A stretch of DNA of 64,000 bases from Ferdinandcohnia humi_A (GCA_047608075.1 JBLKRX010000009.1:1-64000); one strand, 5' to 3'. Positions 24,596 to 34,265 are shown, counted from the stretch's first letter. Translations and numbers: made by a program. The notes: generated by a model from the sequence alone, not told the origin.

Positions 24596-26056
24596 TCAAT
24601 ACTCAAATAACATTGTAACAATTCTATCTTCAATTGGTTTTCCGTAGGCATCATCCATAAGGTTATTTAGGAGAATAGAAAATATCAATTGCTCACCACT
24701 TCTCGTTTCTATATAACCTGATAAGGAACTTACTGTGCGAATGGTTCCTGTTTTCGCTTTTATTTTACCAACCATATCTGGAGACTTCAAACGATTCCGT
24801 AATGAACCCCCTATCATTCTTTCATTATTACCCGCTACAGGAAGCGAATGCTCAAAACTCGGAAACCACTTTTGTTTTTGAGCAATGTATAGTAAACGGG
24901 ATATATCATTTGCGGATACTAAGTTCACATGTGAGATACCAGAACCATCCCGTAATACCATTCTACTCGAATCAATCCCTAATCTTGCTAATTCTTCTTT
25001 TACAACCTCTAACCCTTTTTCCCAATCCCCTTCACCTTTATGTAGTCTACCCATTTCCTTTACAAGTGTTTCGCCATGGCCATTGTTGCTCAGCTTCATA
25101 AAAGGAACTAATAGATCACGAAGTGGGATTGATTTATTTGTTGCTATCACCCTCGCTTTTTCAGGTGTCTTTCCTATTCCATCAGCACCAATAACATGAA
25201 TATCTTGTTTAGCCAAAGCCTGCTTAAACATATCAAGTGCATACCCAGTCGGTTCCCAGACTGCAATCCACTCTTTTGTCGTTAAAGAGTTAAGTGGGAT
25301 ACTTCCTTCAATCATTATCAAATTTGTTCCATGCTCACGATTAATTGATAGGCTCTTCTTCTCATTTTCATTAACCGTTGTTGCCAGATTAGTGACCTTC
25401 ACATAGTTTGTTGAAGGTGTTACTTTAATTCTCGCCTTTTCCCCTACTTCACGCCCGGGTGAGATCTCGATAATGACCGTTCCTGAATCATAGTCCTTAT
25501 TAGGCGATGCAGTAAGCCCAGAAACTGCTGATCCATAATAGTACGTTTCATCACTCCAGGTTAGATCAATTGAATATCGTTCATCATCATACCATGTATC
25601 GTCAGCAATTAGATTTCCAAATACCACGTCTACTCCTGACTTTTTTATTTTTTTTGCTAATAAATCAAAATCAGATTGTAAAAGGGTTGGGTCCCCTCCA
25701 CCTTTTAAATATAGATTCCCTTCAAGTTTATTCCCTACTAAAGAGCCATCTGTTAGTACATATGTACGAAACCTATACTCTTCACCTAATGAAGAGAGCG
25801 CAGTTGCTGCTGTTAGTAGCTTTAAATTCGACGCAGGTCTTAGTCGTATATTCCCTGCATGTTCATAAATGATTTCACCTGTTTTAGCAGAACGAACGCT
25901 TATACCTGCTATTGCCCCTGATAAATGAGGCTCATTTAGTAAATACTGGTGTATTTGTTGAATGGCCGGATTTTGACTAGTAACAGCGTCCACAGAGAGA
26001 GTTTCCCAATGAATACAAGTAATTGCTGTTATAAGTAAAAGTGCCAAAATTATCAT
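24596..26056 (-). CDS. dacC: D-alanyl-D-alanine carboxypeptidase/endopeptidase (S13, DacC-like)
   Basis: 486-residue penicillin-binding protein of class C (peptidase S13). An N-terminal signal segment (MIILALLLITAITCIHW) exports it. The SxxK active site is SNLK in RPASNLKLLTA (about residue 82), SxN is SNN in MKLSNNGHGETL, and KTGT lies in KIKAKTGTIRTVSS near the end. A 100-residue insert between the first two motifs is usual for this family. It trims or cleaves peptidoglycan peptides outside the membrane. AGAGGAC precedes the start. Confidence 0.88.
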   Translation of the reverse strand: MIILALLLITAITCIHWETLSVDAVTSQNPAIQQIHQYLLNEPHLSGAIAGISVRSAKTGEIIYEHAGNIRLRPASNLKLLTAATALSSLGEEYRFRTYVLTDGSLVGNKLEGNLYLKGGGDPTLLQSDFDLLAKKIKKSGVDVVFGNLIADDTWYDDERYSIDLTWSDETYYYGSAVSGLTASPNKDYDSGTVIIEISPGREVGEKARIKVTPSTNYVKVTNLATTVNENEKKSLSINREHGTNLIMIEGSIPLNSLTTKEWIAVWEPTGYALDMFKQALAKQDIHVIGADGIGKTPEKARVIATNKSIPLRDLLVPFMKLSNNGHGETLVKEMGRLHKGEGDWEKGLEVVKEELARLGIDSSRMVLRDGSGISHVNLVSANDISRLLYIAQKQKWFPSFEHSLPVAGNNERMIGGSLRNRLKSPDMVGKIKAKTGTIRTVSSLSGYIETRSGEQLIFSILLNNLMDDAYGKPIEDRIVTMLFEY

Positions 26057-26182
26057 TTTATTTGTCCTCTTTATTGGTCTCCCCCCTCAAATGACTAAAA
26101 CAAGTTCGCAATCATTACCATATTTTATACAATTAATTGAAAAACTATGAATAACTTATATCAGTTTGATATGATTAATAGG

Positions 26183-26211
26183 AATAGCCCAGTCCAATGA
26201 ACTGAGCTATT
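26183..26211 (-). terminator. Terminator of the sigma/anti-sigma-like locus
   Basis: AATAGCCCAGT and ACTGAGCTATT form an 11-position stem with one mismatch around seven bases. It lies about 30 bases past the stop at 26241 on the minus strand. Confidence 0.65.
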
Positions 26212-26240
26212 TCTATTTAAACAATCGCATACGATTAAAA

Positions 26241-26726
26241 TTAACTTTCTTCCAGTGAAATTTCTACCATTTCATCAATGTATTTTGTTGTAGAATACCC
26301 ATTTATCTTCATCTTAGTTGGAATAATTTGTTCTTCAGACAAATCATTGAACAACTCTATAGTAAGGTCTGTTTGATAATATCGTGGTGGATGTATCTTT
26401 TTAGTTGCTTCTGGATAATAATCTCTTATGTAATATTTATTACCATTTTTATCGATCCAAACGCCATCATTGCCTGTAATATTCATCATAAGTGGTATCT
26501 GCGAATTATCGGAGAAAAAATCAAAATAAAACACCTCATATTCTCGATCTTCAGTATTCTCGTCTCGAATAATAACTTCTGTCGGATTTCCTATTTTTAT
26601 AGTGTCAATCGAAATTTTGTTGCCTAAATATTCAATGGTTTGAGGAAATTTTTCTAAATGTTTGATATCGTATGTAACATTGTCCAGTATAAATGAATTT
26701 ATCGAACCTAAATGAATACTTACCAT
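26241..26726 (-). pseudogene. C-terminal part of the sigma/anti-sigma-like gene, probably separated by a frameshift
   Basis: 161 residues if begun at the ATG at 26726, but this ATG has no good ribosome site and lies inside the upstream gene's last codons. Read further upstream in this frame, the protein continues with LYFEELEMVSIHLG. The content (IDTIKIGNPTEV, FDFFSDNS, DLTIELF) looks like the second half of an extracellular DUF5643-like beta domain whose first half ends the neighbour. One added T in a TTTT run near 26757 would join the two into a single protein of about 645 residues. It may instead be a real coupled gene. Confidence 0.55.
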
Positions 26727-28183
26727 TTCGAGTTCTTCAAAATAAAGCGATGCAAAAGCTGATTGGTCGGAGCAATAATGAGCTTTTGAAAAACGATTGG
26801 AATCCCTTCAATTTCTGTTTTCATTTCCAATTCATGTTCAATAGAAGGTTGTCTTGTTACAGGAATTTCAAATGTCCAGTCACCCTCAATAATCTCGGTC
26901 TGATCGCTGGTTTCTAGCGATGATGCTTCAGAATTGATTGAATCCGATATTATTTTTTGAAGTGTCGAAAGACTCAAATTGATGGTAGCACGCTCTTCTT
27001 TAATGGGTAATAAACTAATAGTTCCAATGTATATATGCTTTTCTTTCTTATATAAGTTCGATTGGGTAGGAGCAAGTGTATAACTTGGAAAGTACTGCAA
27101 CACTTCTTTTTCATTCTCAATCTTGAATCCACCGTGAGGATTAATTTTATATTGATTTGGTCCAGTGATATCTTCAACTTCATAATAAATAAGAGTCTGG
27201 TATTCATCAGCTATAGCGCTTTTAATTGTTACTTTTACACCATTGCTTACTTTTTCAAGGTTTAATGGTTCTCCCAAACCATTTTTTAGATATTGAAGCA
27301 AATGTTCGTCCTCAAGTTTCCGCAATTCTAACCATGAATAATAGAGATATGAATAACTATTTGTAACAAACCCTGTAATAATCAATAGTGTAAAGAAGCC
27401 TGCGATAATACCGCCGTAGGTTGCACGCTTCCTTTTTACCCTCTTTCTCTCACTTTCAGTTTCATACAACTTATCTTTAACATTGTCCATAATAACAGAG
27501 GGGATTTCCAGAGCATCAAAGACTCTTGTCAGGGAATGAATGACATTTTGTAAAGTAGAAAGCGCATCTTGACATCTTTGACACGTATGTAAATGGATTT
27601 CCAGTTCTATCTTCTTAGCCCTATCTAGGGTTCTGCCTAAATAATCAATATACTTATTTTGATAACCCTCACAACCTTCATTATTATCTACCATTCCTTC
27701 ATTAAGTGTTTGGATTCCCTTAAAAATTTGAGCTTTTACAGACTGTGTAGTGACATGAAGTATATTTGCCACTTGTTCATGGGTTAGTTCACATATAAGT
27801 GTCAAAGTAAGGAACACTTTATATGTATCTTCAAGCTTCCTAAGACCATTTACTATTTTTGGTTTTGTTTGAACCACATTTTCCTCCTCAGAAGCTTGAA
27901 ATCTCTTTTCTTGATATTTAATAGACAGATCCCTACATTCACTTATAAAAAGATAGGTAACCGCTGATTCAAAGTCTTGATTCTTTTTTACATGATGAAA
28001 ATCATCAAATACCTTCAGAATGGTTTTATAAAACACTTCTTCTATAAATTGTGGGTTTTCCAAATAGGTCCATGCAAGTTTATAGAAAGTGTTTTTCCGG
28101 TGATAAAACCAGTCTATAACAGCACCCAACTCTCTTTCTTCAATACTCTTTAACAAAATCGGCTCAGTTTCCATTTTTATCAC
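26720..28183 (-). CDS. Fused sigma-factor-like/anti-sigma membrane protein (DUF4179-type), truncated
   Basis: 487 residues that join two roles normally held by separate proteins. Residues 15-95 resemble ECF sigma region 2, and residues 118-160 resemble region 4, with the helix-turn-helix LTHEQVANILHVTTQSVKAQ. A zinc-binding anti-sigma motif H-x3-C-x2-C follows (HLHTCQRC, 197-204). A basic stretch leads into one membrane helix (257-275). The outside part resembles DUF4179/DUF5643 domains. The protein stops within the outer domain, and the rest continues in another frame downstream. GTG start with AAGGAGAGG upstream. The target promoters and signal are unknown. Confidence 0.65.
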   Translation of the reverse strand: MIKMETEPILLKSIEERELGAVIDWFYHRKNTFYKLAWTYLENPQFIEEVFYKTILKVFDDFHHVKKNQDFESAVTYLFISECRDLSIKYQEKRFQASEEENVVQTKPKIVNGLRKLEDTYKVFLTLTLICELTHEQVANILHVTTQSVKAQIFKGIQTLNEGMVDNNEGCEGYQNKYIDYLGRTLDRAKKIELEIHLHTCQRCQDALSTLQNVIHSLTRVFDALEIPSVIMDNVKDKLYETESERKRVKRKRATYGGIIAGFFTLLIITGFVTNSYSYLYYSWLELRKLEDEHLLQYLKNGLGEPLNLEKVSNGVKVTIKSAIADEYQTLIYYEVEDITGPNQYKINPHGGFKIENEKEVLQYFPSYTLAPTQSNLYKKEKHIYIGTISLLPIKEERATINLSLSTLQKIISDSINSEASSLETSDQTEIIEGDWTFEIPVTRQPSIEHELEMKTEIEGIPIVFQKLIIAPTNQLLHRFILKNSKW

Positions 28184-28491
28184 AATTGTTTCCTCTCCTT
28201 ATTAGCATCAACGAACGATTAACTAAGACAAGTGAAAGGTATGCGGAATAAATATTTATTCATCAAGGATATTTTCAGGAAGTCGATAGTGATTAGAGGA
28301 CAAACTACTATAGTAAGGTATCTACAAAATAAATTCAGCAGCAGTATAAGCTAACATAACAATGGATGCGCTTATTCAATTAGTGTTAAGTCTATACACC
28401 CTATTCACTTTTTGTTAGTCTATGTATTCCTAATCATCAGAATTTAGATCACCTTTCTCCACCTACTGTTTTGTTACAATTTCCACAAAAA
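28184..28491. other. Intergenic stretch without a recognised feature
   Basis: About 300 bases between the sigma-like gene start and the tandem terminators of uppP. It must hold the promoter of the sigma-like gene, but I see no clear pair of hexamers, no open frame with a ribosome site and no conserved RNA signature. Confidence 0.5.
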
Positions 28492-28520
28492 ATACGTAAA
28501 TCCTTCTAAGATTTACGTAT
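28492..28520 (-). terminator. Second terminator downstream of uppP
   Basis: A perfect 11-pair stem, ATACGTAAATC and GATTTACGTAT, surrounds seven bases, followed on the minus strand by TTTTTTG. It backs up the hairpin at 28556-28581. Confidence 0.75.
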
Positions 28521-28555
28521 ATGAAAAAGTAGATATTTCTTGTAAATAAACAAAA

Positions 28556-28581
28556 AGATGCCCACCCAATGGTAGGCATTT
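28556..28581 (-). terminator. First terminator downstream of uppP
   Basis: ATGCC-C-ACC and GGT-A-GGCAT pair around CAAT, and the minus strand continues with TTTTTG. Confidence 0.75.
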
Positions 28582-28629
28582 TATACTATTTAAAACGGAT
28601 AAAATAATTATTCGCTACGAAACTAGCTT

Positions 28630-29460
28630 TTATAAAAACACAAAATAAATAACGGCTGCTAAAATAATACGATAGATTGCAAATGGTAATAGCTTTATTT
28701 TATCAATTAGCTTTAAGAAAAAACGAATTGAAATAAGTGCAAATACAAATGCACTTATGAATCCAACAATAAAAAATGGTAATGCCTCAACAGTAAAATA
28801 TTCTAGATTTTTAATAAATGAAATACCACTCGCTCCAGCCATAATTGGTACAGCCATAATAAACGTAAAGTCCGCTGCAGCCTTATGGCTTAAGCCTACA
28901 AGGACACCACCCGAGATGGTTGCTCCTGATCTAGAAAAACCTGGCCATAATGAGAAACATTGAATCAGACCAACTGTTAATGCTTGCTTGTACGTAATTT
29001 GATCAACTGTTTGGGTATTAGGATGCTTCTTACTATATCGGTCGGCAAAAATCATTAATATAGCACCAATCACCAATCCAATTAGTACATATTCAGTTGC
29101 AAATAAATATTCATCAATTGTATCTTCAAATAATACCCCTAGTACTCCCGCGGGAAGAAGTCCAACAATGATATGTGATAATCGTAAGTGACTAGACCCT
29201 ACAGCCACAATCTTATTTTTACGGTTAAGGCCCAGCAAATCAATAAATCGGGCCCTAAAAACAACGATTACCGCTAAAATCGAACCAAGTTGAATTACAA
29301 CTTTAAAGGTGTTAGCTACATACTTACCTAAGAAATCCTTTGATTTTAACCACATATCATCCACAATTATCATGTGACCAGTTGATGAAACAGGTGCAAA
29401 TTCTGTTAGTCCCTCAACCATACCCAAAATAACTGCCTTAATAAGTTCTATAATCTCCAT
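28630..29460 (-). CDS. uppP: Undecaprenyl-diphosphatase UppP (BacA)
   Basis: 276-residue membrane phosphatase that recycles undecaprenyl diphosphate to the monophosphate carrier for cell-wall synthesis and gives bacitracin tolerance. The two catalytic regions are EGLTEFAPVSSTGHM (about residue 16) and PGFSRSGATISGG (about 170). Typical substrates face the outer leaflet. Eight membrane helices fit the family. Length is normal. Monocistronic, with two tandem terminators. Confidence 0.93.
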   Translation of the reverse strand: MEIIELIKAVILGMVEGLTEFAPVSSTGHMIIVDDMWLKSKDFLGKYVANTFKVVIQLGSILAVIVVFRARFIDLLGLNRKNKIVAVGSSHLRLSHIIVGLLPAGVLGVLFEDTIDEYLFATEYVLIGLVIGAILMIFADRYSKKHPNTQTVDQITYKQALTVGLIQCFSLWPGFSRSGATISGGVLVGLSHKAAADFTFIMAVPIMAGASGISFIKNLEYFTVEALPFFIVGFISAFVFALISIRFFLKLIDKIKLLPFAIYRIILAAVIYFVFL

Positions 29461-29538
29461 TATACGTCAGATACTCCTTTATTCATTTTTAACAAACATT
29501 CAAACGTAATGTGAAAACATGGTAAGTAAGATAGCTGA

Positions 29539-30153
29539 TTATCTCGTTTTGGATCTCCTTTTTGAAATGAATACAATTATAAATCCAATACAAGCGATTG
29601 CAAGTAATGCATATGTGATATTAGAATAGATATCCATGTAATGTACAATGTCTTCCCATGATTCCCCAACTGCAGCTCCAACCGAAACAAGAACCACATT
29701 CCAGATTAATGTACCGAGCGTCGTAAACAAGATAAATAACAAAAATTTCATGTTCGACATACCCGCTGGAATCGAAATTAAACTTCTAATTAACGGAATC
29801 ATCCTGCAAAAAAAGACGGTCCAATAACCATATTTCTCAAACCAGGCATCTGCTCTGTGTATATCCTTTTTTGTGACTCGTAAGATATGACCCCAACGAT
29901 CAACTATTTTTTCTAGTCTCTCGACATCAAGCAGTAATCCAATACCGTATAAAATAACTGCACCTATCACTGAACCAAATGTAGCAGCTATTACTACTCC
30001 TGTTATTGTTAAATTTGTCTTCGTTGTCATTACCCCACCGAATGTAAGAATTACTTCAGAAGGAATGGGCGGAAAAATATTTTCTAATGCAATCAGTAGA
30101 AAAATTCCTAAATACCCAAATTGCTCCATGAAATTCGTTATCCAATTTTCCAT
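29539..30153 (-). CDS. DedA-family membrane protein
   Basis: 204 residues. The family pattern is clear: ENIFPPIPSEVILTFGG near residue 23, DRWGHILRVTKKDIHRADAWFEKYG in the middle and FFCRMIPLIRSLISIPAGMSNM near residue 115. DedA proteins include flippases for undecaprenyl phosphate (UptA) and phosphatidylethanolamine, so its position next to uppP is suggestive. Which lipid it moves cannot be read from this sequence. About four or five membrane helices. Confidence 0.88.
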   Translation of the reverse strand: MENWITNFMEQFGYLGIFLLIALENIFPPIPSEVILTFGGVMTTKTNLTITGVVIAATFGSVIGAVILYGIGLLLDVERLEKIVDRWGHILRVTKKDIHRADAWFEKYGYWTVFFCRMIPLIRSLISIPAGMSNMKFLLFILFTTLGTLIWNVVLVSVGAAVGESWEDIVHYMDIYSNITYALLAIACIGFIIVFISKRRSKTR

Positions 30154-30314
30154 TTTTACCTCCAGCTAAGAAGCTATTATGTAGTAGTTCAATTTGATGT
30201 AGGCACATTCAATCACTTTCTTCGTTCAATTGCCGTACACTACTAGATAGCATTCTTATTGTAATCTATGTTTGTCCATGATTAAAGTATTCCTTAAAAT
30301 TAATTGATTTCGTA

Positions 30315-31067
30315 TTAATGAAGTTCTAACACAACAGGGCAATGATCACTTCCCATTACATGTGAATGAATCTGTGAATCCTTTATCCTTTCCTTTAATT
30401 TTTCGGAAACGATAAAATAATCAATCCGCCACCCAATATTCTTTTCACGAACATTTCTCATATATGACCACCAAGTGAACTTATCGGTCATTTCTGGATA
30501 AAGGTGTCTAAAAGAATCAATAAAACCGGAGTTAAGCAGTATTGTCATTTTTTCACGTTCTTCATCTGTAAATCCTGAGTTTCCTTTATTCGACTTAGGA
30601 TTCTTTAAATCAATTTCAGTATGAGCAACATTAAGGTCCCCGCAAAGGATAATTGGTTTAAGTTTATCAAGCTGAATTAAATATTCTCTAATACGCTCTT
30701 CCCATTCTAACCGAAACGTAAGTCTAGCAAGGTCTCTTTGAGAGTTAGGCGTATATACATTTACAAGATAAAAGTCATTAAATTCTAAAGTAATTATCCG
30801 ACCCTCTTCCTCTTCATTACGATCTCCTACACCATATGAAACTGAAATTGGTTTAATCTTCGTAAACACAGCTGTTCCAGAATACCCTTTTTTCTCGGCG
30901 TAGTTCCAATACTGATGGTAACCTTCTAGGTCTAAATTGATTTGGCCCTCTTGTAGCTTCGTCTCCTGAACACAGAAAATATCTGCATCCATCACGTTAA
31001 AATAATCTAAATATCCTTTTGTCACACATGCTCGTAATCCATTTACATTCCAAGAAACAAGTTTCAT
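30315..31067 (-). CDS. exoA: Exodeoxyribonuclease III (AP endonuclease ExoA)
   Basis: 250 residues of the endonuclease/exonuclease/phosphatase fold. Motifs are visible in order: WNVNGLRA (start), VQETKLQ, LVNVYTPNS, CGDLNVAHTEIDL (catalytic Asp/Asn), FTWWS and the final GSDHCPVVLEL. It cleaves at abasic sites and removes 3' blocks in base excision repair. Length and motif order match Bacillus ExoA. Monocistronic. Confidence 0.93.
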   Translation of the reverse strand: MKLVSWNVNGLRACVTKGYLDYFNVMDADIFCVQETKLQEGQINLDLEGYHQYWNYAEKKGYSGTAVFTKIKPISVSYGVGDRNEEEEGRIITLEFNDFYLVNVYTPNSQRDLARLTFRLEWEERIREYLIQLDKLKPIILCGDLNVAHTEIDLKNPKSNKGNSGFTDEEREKMTILLNSGFIDSFRHLYPEMTDKFTWWSYMRNVREKNIGWRIDYFIVSEKLKERIKDSQIHSHVMGSDHCPVVLELH

Positions 31068-31101
31068 AACGTTATAGCTTCCCCTTTAATCTCTTTCTAG
31101 T

Positions 31102-31851
31102 TTACTCCTCATACATCATTTTCTTTGTCATGCCTCCGTCGACAACTAAGTTGATTCCTGTAACAAAATTATTATTCTTATCTGTTAAATATAAGCAAGC
31201 ATTTCCTATATCACTTGGTTTACCAACTCGCTTTGAAAAATGCTGCTCGTGATCAATATCTCGTAAATGATCATAGTCTCCTGTTTCAATCCACCCTGGT
31301 GAAATGGCATTTACCGTTATTAGTTCATTCGCAAAAGATGCAGCCAATGCATGAGTAATTGCGACAATTCCACCTTTTGTGGCCGCATAGGCTTCTGAAT
31401 TCGGCTCTGACATAATCGCCCGTGTTGATGCAATATTAACAATAGAACCACCATGTTCATTCTTACGCATGTATTTTGCAGCTTCTCTTGAGCACAAAAA
31501 CACACTTCGAAGGTTCGTATGAATAACATTGTCCCATTCCTCAATGGTTACATCAAATGGAGACTTAAATAAACCTATACCTGCATTGTTTATTAAAATA
31601 TCAATTTTATCATATGTTTGTATAGTTTTGTTCATTAAATGTTTAATATCGTCTTCTCTTCTAACGTCCGTCTCAATAAAAATGGCTTCACAACTCTGTT
31701 GATGTAGATCTTTTATAACCTCATTTCCAGTCTTACTATCCACATCTGCTACAACAATCTTCGCACCTTTTTCAGCATAAGCTAACGCAATACCTTTCCC
31801 AATTCCATTAGCCCCACCTGTTACAATGACTACTTTTGAATCAAAACTCAT
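31102..31851 (-). CDS. SDR-family oxidoreductase (glucose 1-dehydrogenase-like)
   Basis: 249 residues from the ATG at 31851; an upstream in-frame ATG adds 18 unlike residues. Classical SDR: VIVTGGANGIGKG at the start, NNAG near residue 86, catalytic Ser in IVNIASTRA, YAATKGG, then SPGWIETGD. The GMTKKM end and overall length match dehydrogenases loosely called glucose 1-dehydrogenase. Substrate unknown. The ribosome site is weak (AGGTTGGG). Confidence 0.8.
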   Translation of the reverse strand: MSFDSKVVIVTGGANGIGKGIALAYAEKGAKIVVADVDSKTGNEVIKDLHQQSCEAIFIETDVRREDDIKHLMNKTIQTYDKIDILINNAGIGLFKSPFDVTIEEWDNVIHTNLRSVFLCSREAAKYMRKNEHGGSIVNIASTRAIMSEPNSEAYAATKGGIVAITHALAASFANELITVNAISPGWIETGDYDHLRDIDHEQHFSKRVGKPSDIGNACLYLTDKNNNFVTGINLVVDGGMTKKMMYEE

Positions 31852-31991
31852 TTTGTCCCAACCTTTATTTTCATATTTGTAACCATATTTATTATAGTCG
31901 AGCAAACCCTTCTTTTAAAACGTGATTGGGAAAATAAAACAACGAAATAGATCAGATAGCGTGATACAATGTCCAAAGAGGAGTGAGTAAT

Positions 31992-33047
31992 ATGAGAAAA
32001 AAGGGTAAGACATTGATTCTTTTGTTTATCATTTGTACACTACCAATACTAGTAAGCTTAGACCCTATTACGTATAACTCTTCTTACCATGCAAAGTTTA
32101 CATCTCCAGAGGGGATACTTTTTCTGAGTTATACAGAAAAATGGGATGAAGAACAACTAAAGGATTTATACAAAGAACTTATTAAAAATCAACATGGAAC
32201 TGAAATAGAATTTTTACAGGAAATTAGAATAATGGGTGGTCCATCTCCGTCTAATTCTAAAATTACGGGAATATATCAACCTCTTATCAATAGTATCACA
32301 TTGTATAATGGAAATTCGAATACTGATGCCAAAGCTTACCGGGATACGCTTTCCCATGAGTATGGTCATCATTTCGCCTATTATTACTTTCCTGCTCATC
32401 ATTTTTCATTTTCAAAATGGGCAAAGTTGAGAGGATTGACTGAAGATGATATTAGGTGGGATTCCTTCTGGAACTATTCTATTTCTGTACATCAATGGCA
32501 TCCACAAGAAATTTTTGCAGAAGATTATGTATTATTGTTTGGCTCTACAAATAAAGCAGAAATAGAAGATGTATATACGAATGAAGCCTTTTATTTACGT
32601 ACTCAGCATGAAAACCAGGAAATACCGAATGTTTTAGAAAACAAAAAGCTTCATAAATATCTAGAACATAAAACAGGATTAAAAGTAAACGTAAATCGTA
32701 TTTTAGATAGTCCTATTTTAACAGATATAAATGAAAATCATTTAACTTATTCAATTACTTGTCGAAAAGATGTCGCTTATCGACTAAATATTACATTGTT
32801 TGAAGCTAGTGAATTTGGTTTCGAAGAAGTAAATGAAGAGGAATTGGTAGAAATAACATCCAATCACGAGCAAAGTGAAGTTATATTTAAAATTGAAAAC
32901 CTCATGCCCCTACCTCCAGAAGGATACATGAGAGTTAATATGGATATCTTAGATCTTTCCACAAATATCGGTTTTACAACTAGTGATATAAATATAGAAA
33001 TAAAGGATGGTAAGCTTAGTAGTTACAAGCTAACAGAACCAGAATAA
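31992..33047 (+). CDS. Secreted HExxH metallopeptidase-like protein
   Basis: 351 residues from the ATG at 31992, with AGAGGAG about 10 bases upstream. An N-terminal hydrophobic segment (TLILLFIICTLPILV) acts as signal or anchor. The zinc motif HEYGHHFAYYY lies near residue 118, and EIFAEDYVLLFG about 60 residues later can give the third ligand, so a gluzincin arrangement is likely. The C-terminal third looks like a beta-rich accessory domain. I do not recognise a named family. It is alone on the plus strand between two minus genes and shares a terminator with the DJ-1 gene. Confidence 0.65.
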   Translation: MRKKGKTLILLFIICTLPILVSLDPITYNSSYHAKFTSPEGILFLSYTEKWDEEQLKDLYKELIKNQHGTEIEFLQEIRIMGGPSPSNSKITGIYQPLINSITLYNGNSNTDAKAYRDTLSHEYGHHFAYYYFPAHHFSFSKWAKLRGLTEDDIRWDSFWNYSISVHQWHPQEIFAEDYVLLFGSTNKAEIEDVYTNEAFYLRTQHENQEIPNVLENKKLHKYLEHKTGLKVNVNRILDSPILTDINENHLTYSITCRKDVAYRLNITLFEASEFGFEEVNEEELVEITSNHEQSEVIFKIENLMPLPPEGYMRVNMDILDLSTNIGFTTSDINIEIKDGKLSSYKLTEPE

Positions 33048-33050
33048 ATA

Positions 33051-33074
33051 GGTCACAATCCCCAAATTGTGACC
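33051..33074. terminator. Convergent terminator
   Basis: A perfect nine-pair stem, GGTCACAAT and ATTGTGACC, surrounds six bases, with GTTTTT downstream on the plus strand. It serves the metallopeptidase-like and DJ-1 genes. Confidence 0.8.
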
Positions 33075-33084
33075 TTATAAGTTT

Positions 33085-33636
33085 TTATACGTTTCTGCCT
33101 AACTTCAGTGCCATACTCTCTAATCTAGGGTCCTCTTGCATAACCCTAAGTCCATTTAAAACAGCCATCATAAACTCAAAATGAGCATGTCCTTTACTTG
33201 TTATGATTCTATCATTTACACAAACATCATTATCCGTATACGTACTAGAAGTAAAATACCGAGAGAATCTTTCTTTTGCAATAGGTACACATGTATAGTT
33301 TCCTTTTAGTATACCAGCTCCTGCAACGATAGCAGCTGAAGCACAGCTAGCCGCAATTAACCCATCAAATGTCTGTAAAAAATGTTGTAACGTAGGATCT
33401 TCAATGATTTCTTCAGTTACATTACCACCCGGAAATAACACTAAACTATAAGATTTTGAATTAGCTTTACTTAGTGGTTCCGTAAGAATAGAAATGCCCC
33501 CATCAGTGGCAATTCCCCCTCCACTTATGGAAAGAGGCTCAATTTGGTAACCAGCATTTTTCAAAAACATTTGTAATAATGAAACCTGCCACATTGCAAA
33601 ATGATCATATACAATGAACCCTACCTTCTTCATCAA
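33085..33636 (-). CDS. DJ-1/PfpI-family protein
   Basis: 183 residues of the class I glutamine amidotransferase-like fold. The nucleophile elbow is AASCASAAIVAGAGIL (Cys about residue 95). Glu in the first third (VTEEIIED region) and His in GHAHFE complete a plausible site. Members include glyoxalases, chaperones and transcription regulators. No second domain is present, so it is not an AraC-type regulator. Function not determinable beyond the fold. Confidence 0.8.
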   Translation of the reverse strand: MMKKVGFIVYDHFAMWQVSLLQMFLKNAGYQIEPLSISGGGIATDGGISILTEPLSKANSKSYSLVLFPGGNVTEEIIEDPTLQHFLQTFDGLIAASCASAAIVAGAGILKGNYTCVPIAKERFSRYFTSSTYTDNDVCVNDRIITSKGHAHFEFMMAVLNGLRVMQEDPRLESMALKLGRNV

Positions 33637-33796
33637 AACACCTCTCTATTCGTATTCACAATAATAACCCGAGTCTATTATTCATTCTAACCTAACCGAA
33701 ATGGTATCATTATTTGGATAATTATTCTATCTTTAAATAGAAAATTACTGTCCCTTCATTATATAATATGGGTATGAAGCTTTTTGAAAGGCGGTA

Positions 33797-34219
33797 ATGA
33801 CTATCCCAACACCTAGTATGGAAGATTATTTAGAAAAAATATATTTATCAATTCAACAAAAGGGCTATGCTCGAAGTGTAGATATCGCTTCTTCATTGAA
33901 TGTCTTACCTTCTTCTGTTACAAAAATGATGCAAAAACTAGATGAAGAAGGTTTTGGTATCTATGAAAAATACAGAGGATTCGTTCTAACCGATAAAGGA
34001 AACAATATTGCAAAAAAACTAGTGGAAAAGCACGAAATGCTTGAAGACTTTCTTAAAATGATCGGGGTCCAAAATAAGAATATATATGAAGAAGTGGAAA
34101 AACTTGAACATTATATTAGTAAAGAAACTGCTTTTTGCTTATCTACCCTACTCGAATTCTTCGAGGAAAACGCTTCTGTGAAAGAAGAATATATACGTTT
34201 CCGCAAGTCAAAACAATAA
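33797..34219 (+). CDS. mntR: MntR, manganese-responsive transcription regulator
   Basis: 140-residue DtxR-family repressor. The winged helix is at the N-terminus (YARSVDIASSLNVLPSSVTK), with the wing IYEKYRGFVLT. Manganese ligands of Bacillus MntR are all present: Asp and Glu in SMEDYLEKIY, His in EKHEMLEDF, and Glu, Glu, His in EVEKLEHYI. In the Mn-loaded form it represses uptake genes and activates efflux genes. No transporter gene lies beside it. There is no SH3 domain, as expected of MntR. Confidence 0.93.
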   Translation: MTIPTPSMEDYLEKIYLSIQQKGYARSVDIASSLNVLPSSVTKMMQKLDEEGFGIYEKYRGFVLTDKGNNIAKKLVEKHEMLEDFLKMIGVQNKNIYEEVEKLEHYISKETAFCLSTLLEFFEENASVKEEYIRFRKSKQ

Positions 34220-34236
34220 TATAACACTTAGAATTC

Positions 34237-34265
34237 AAAAACTCGTCAACTTCAGACGAGTTTTT
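34237..34265 (+). terminator. Terminator of mntR
   Basis: AAAAACTCGTC and GACGAGTTTTT form an 11-pair stem around seven bases, with the T run continuing. Confidence 0.9.
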
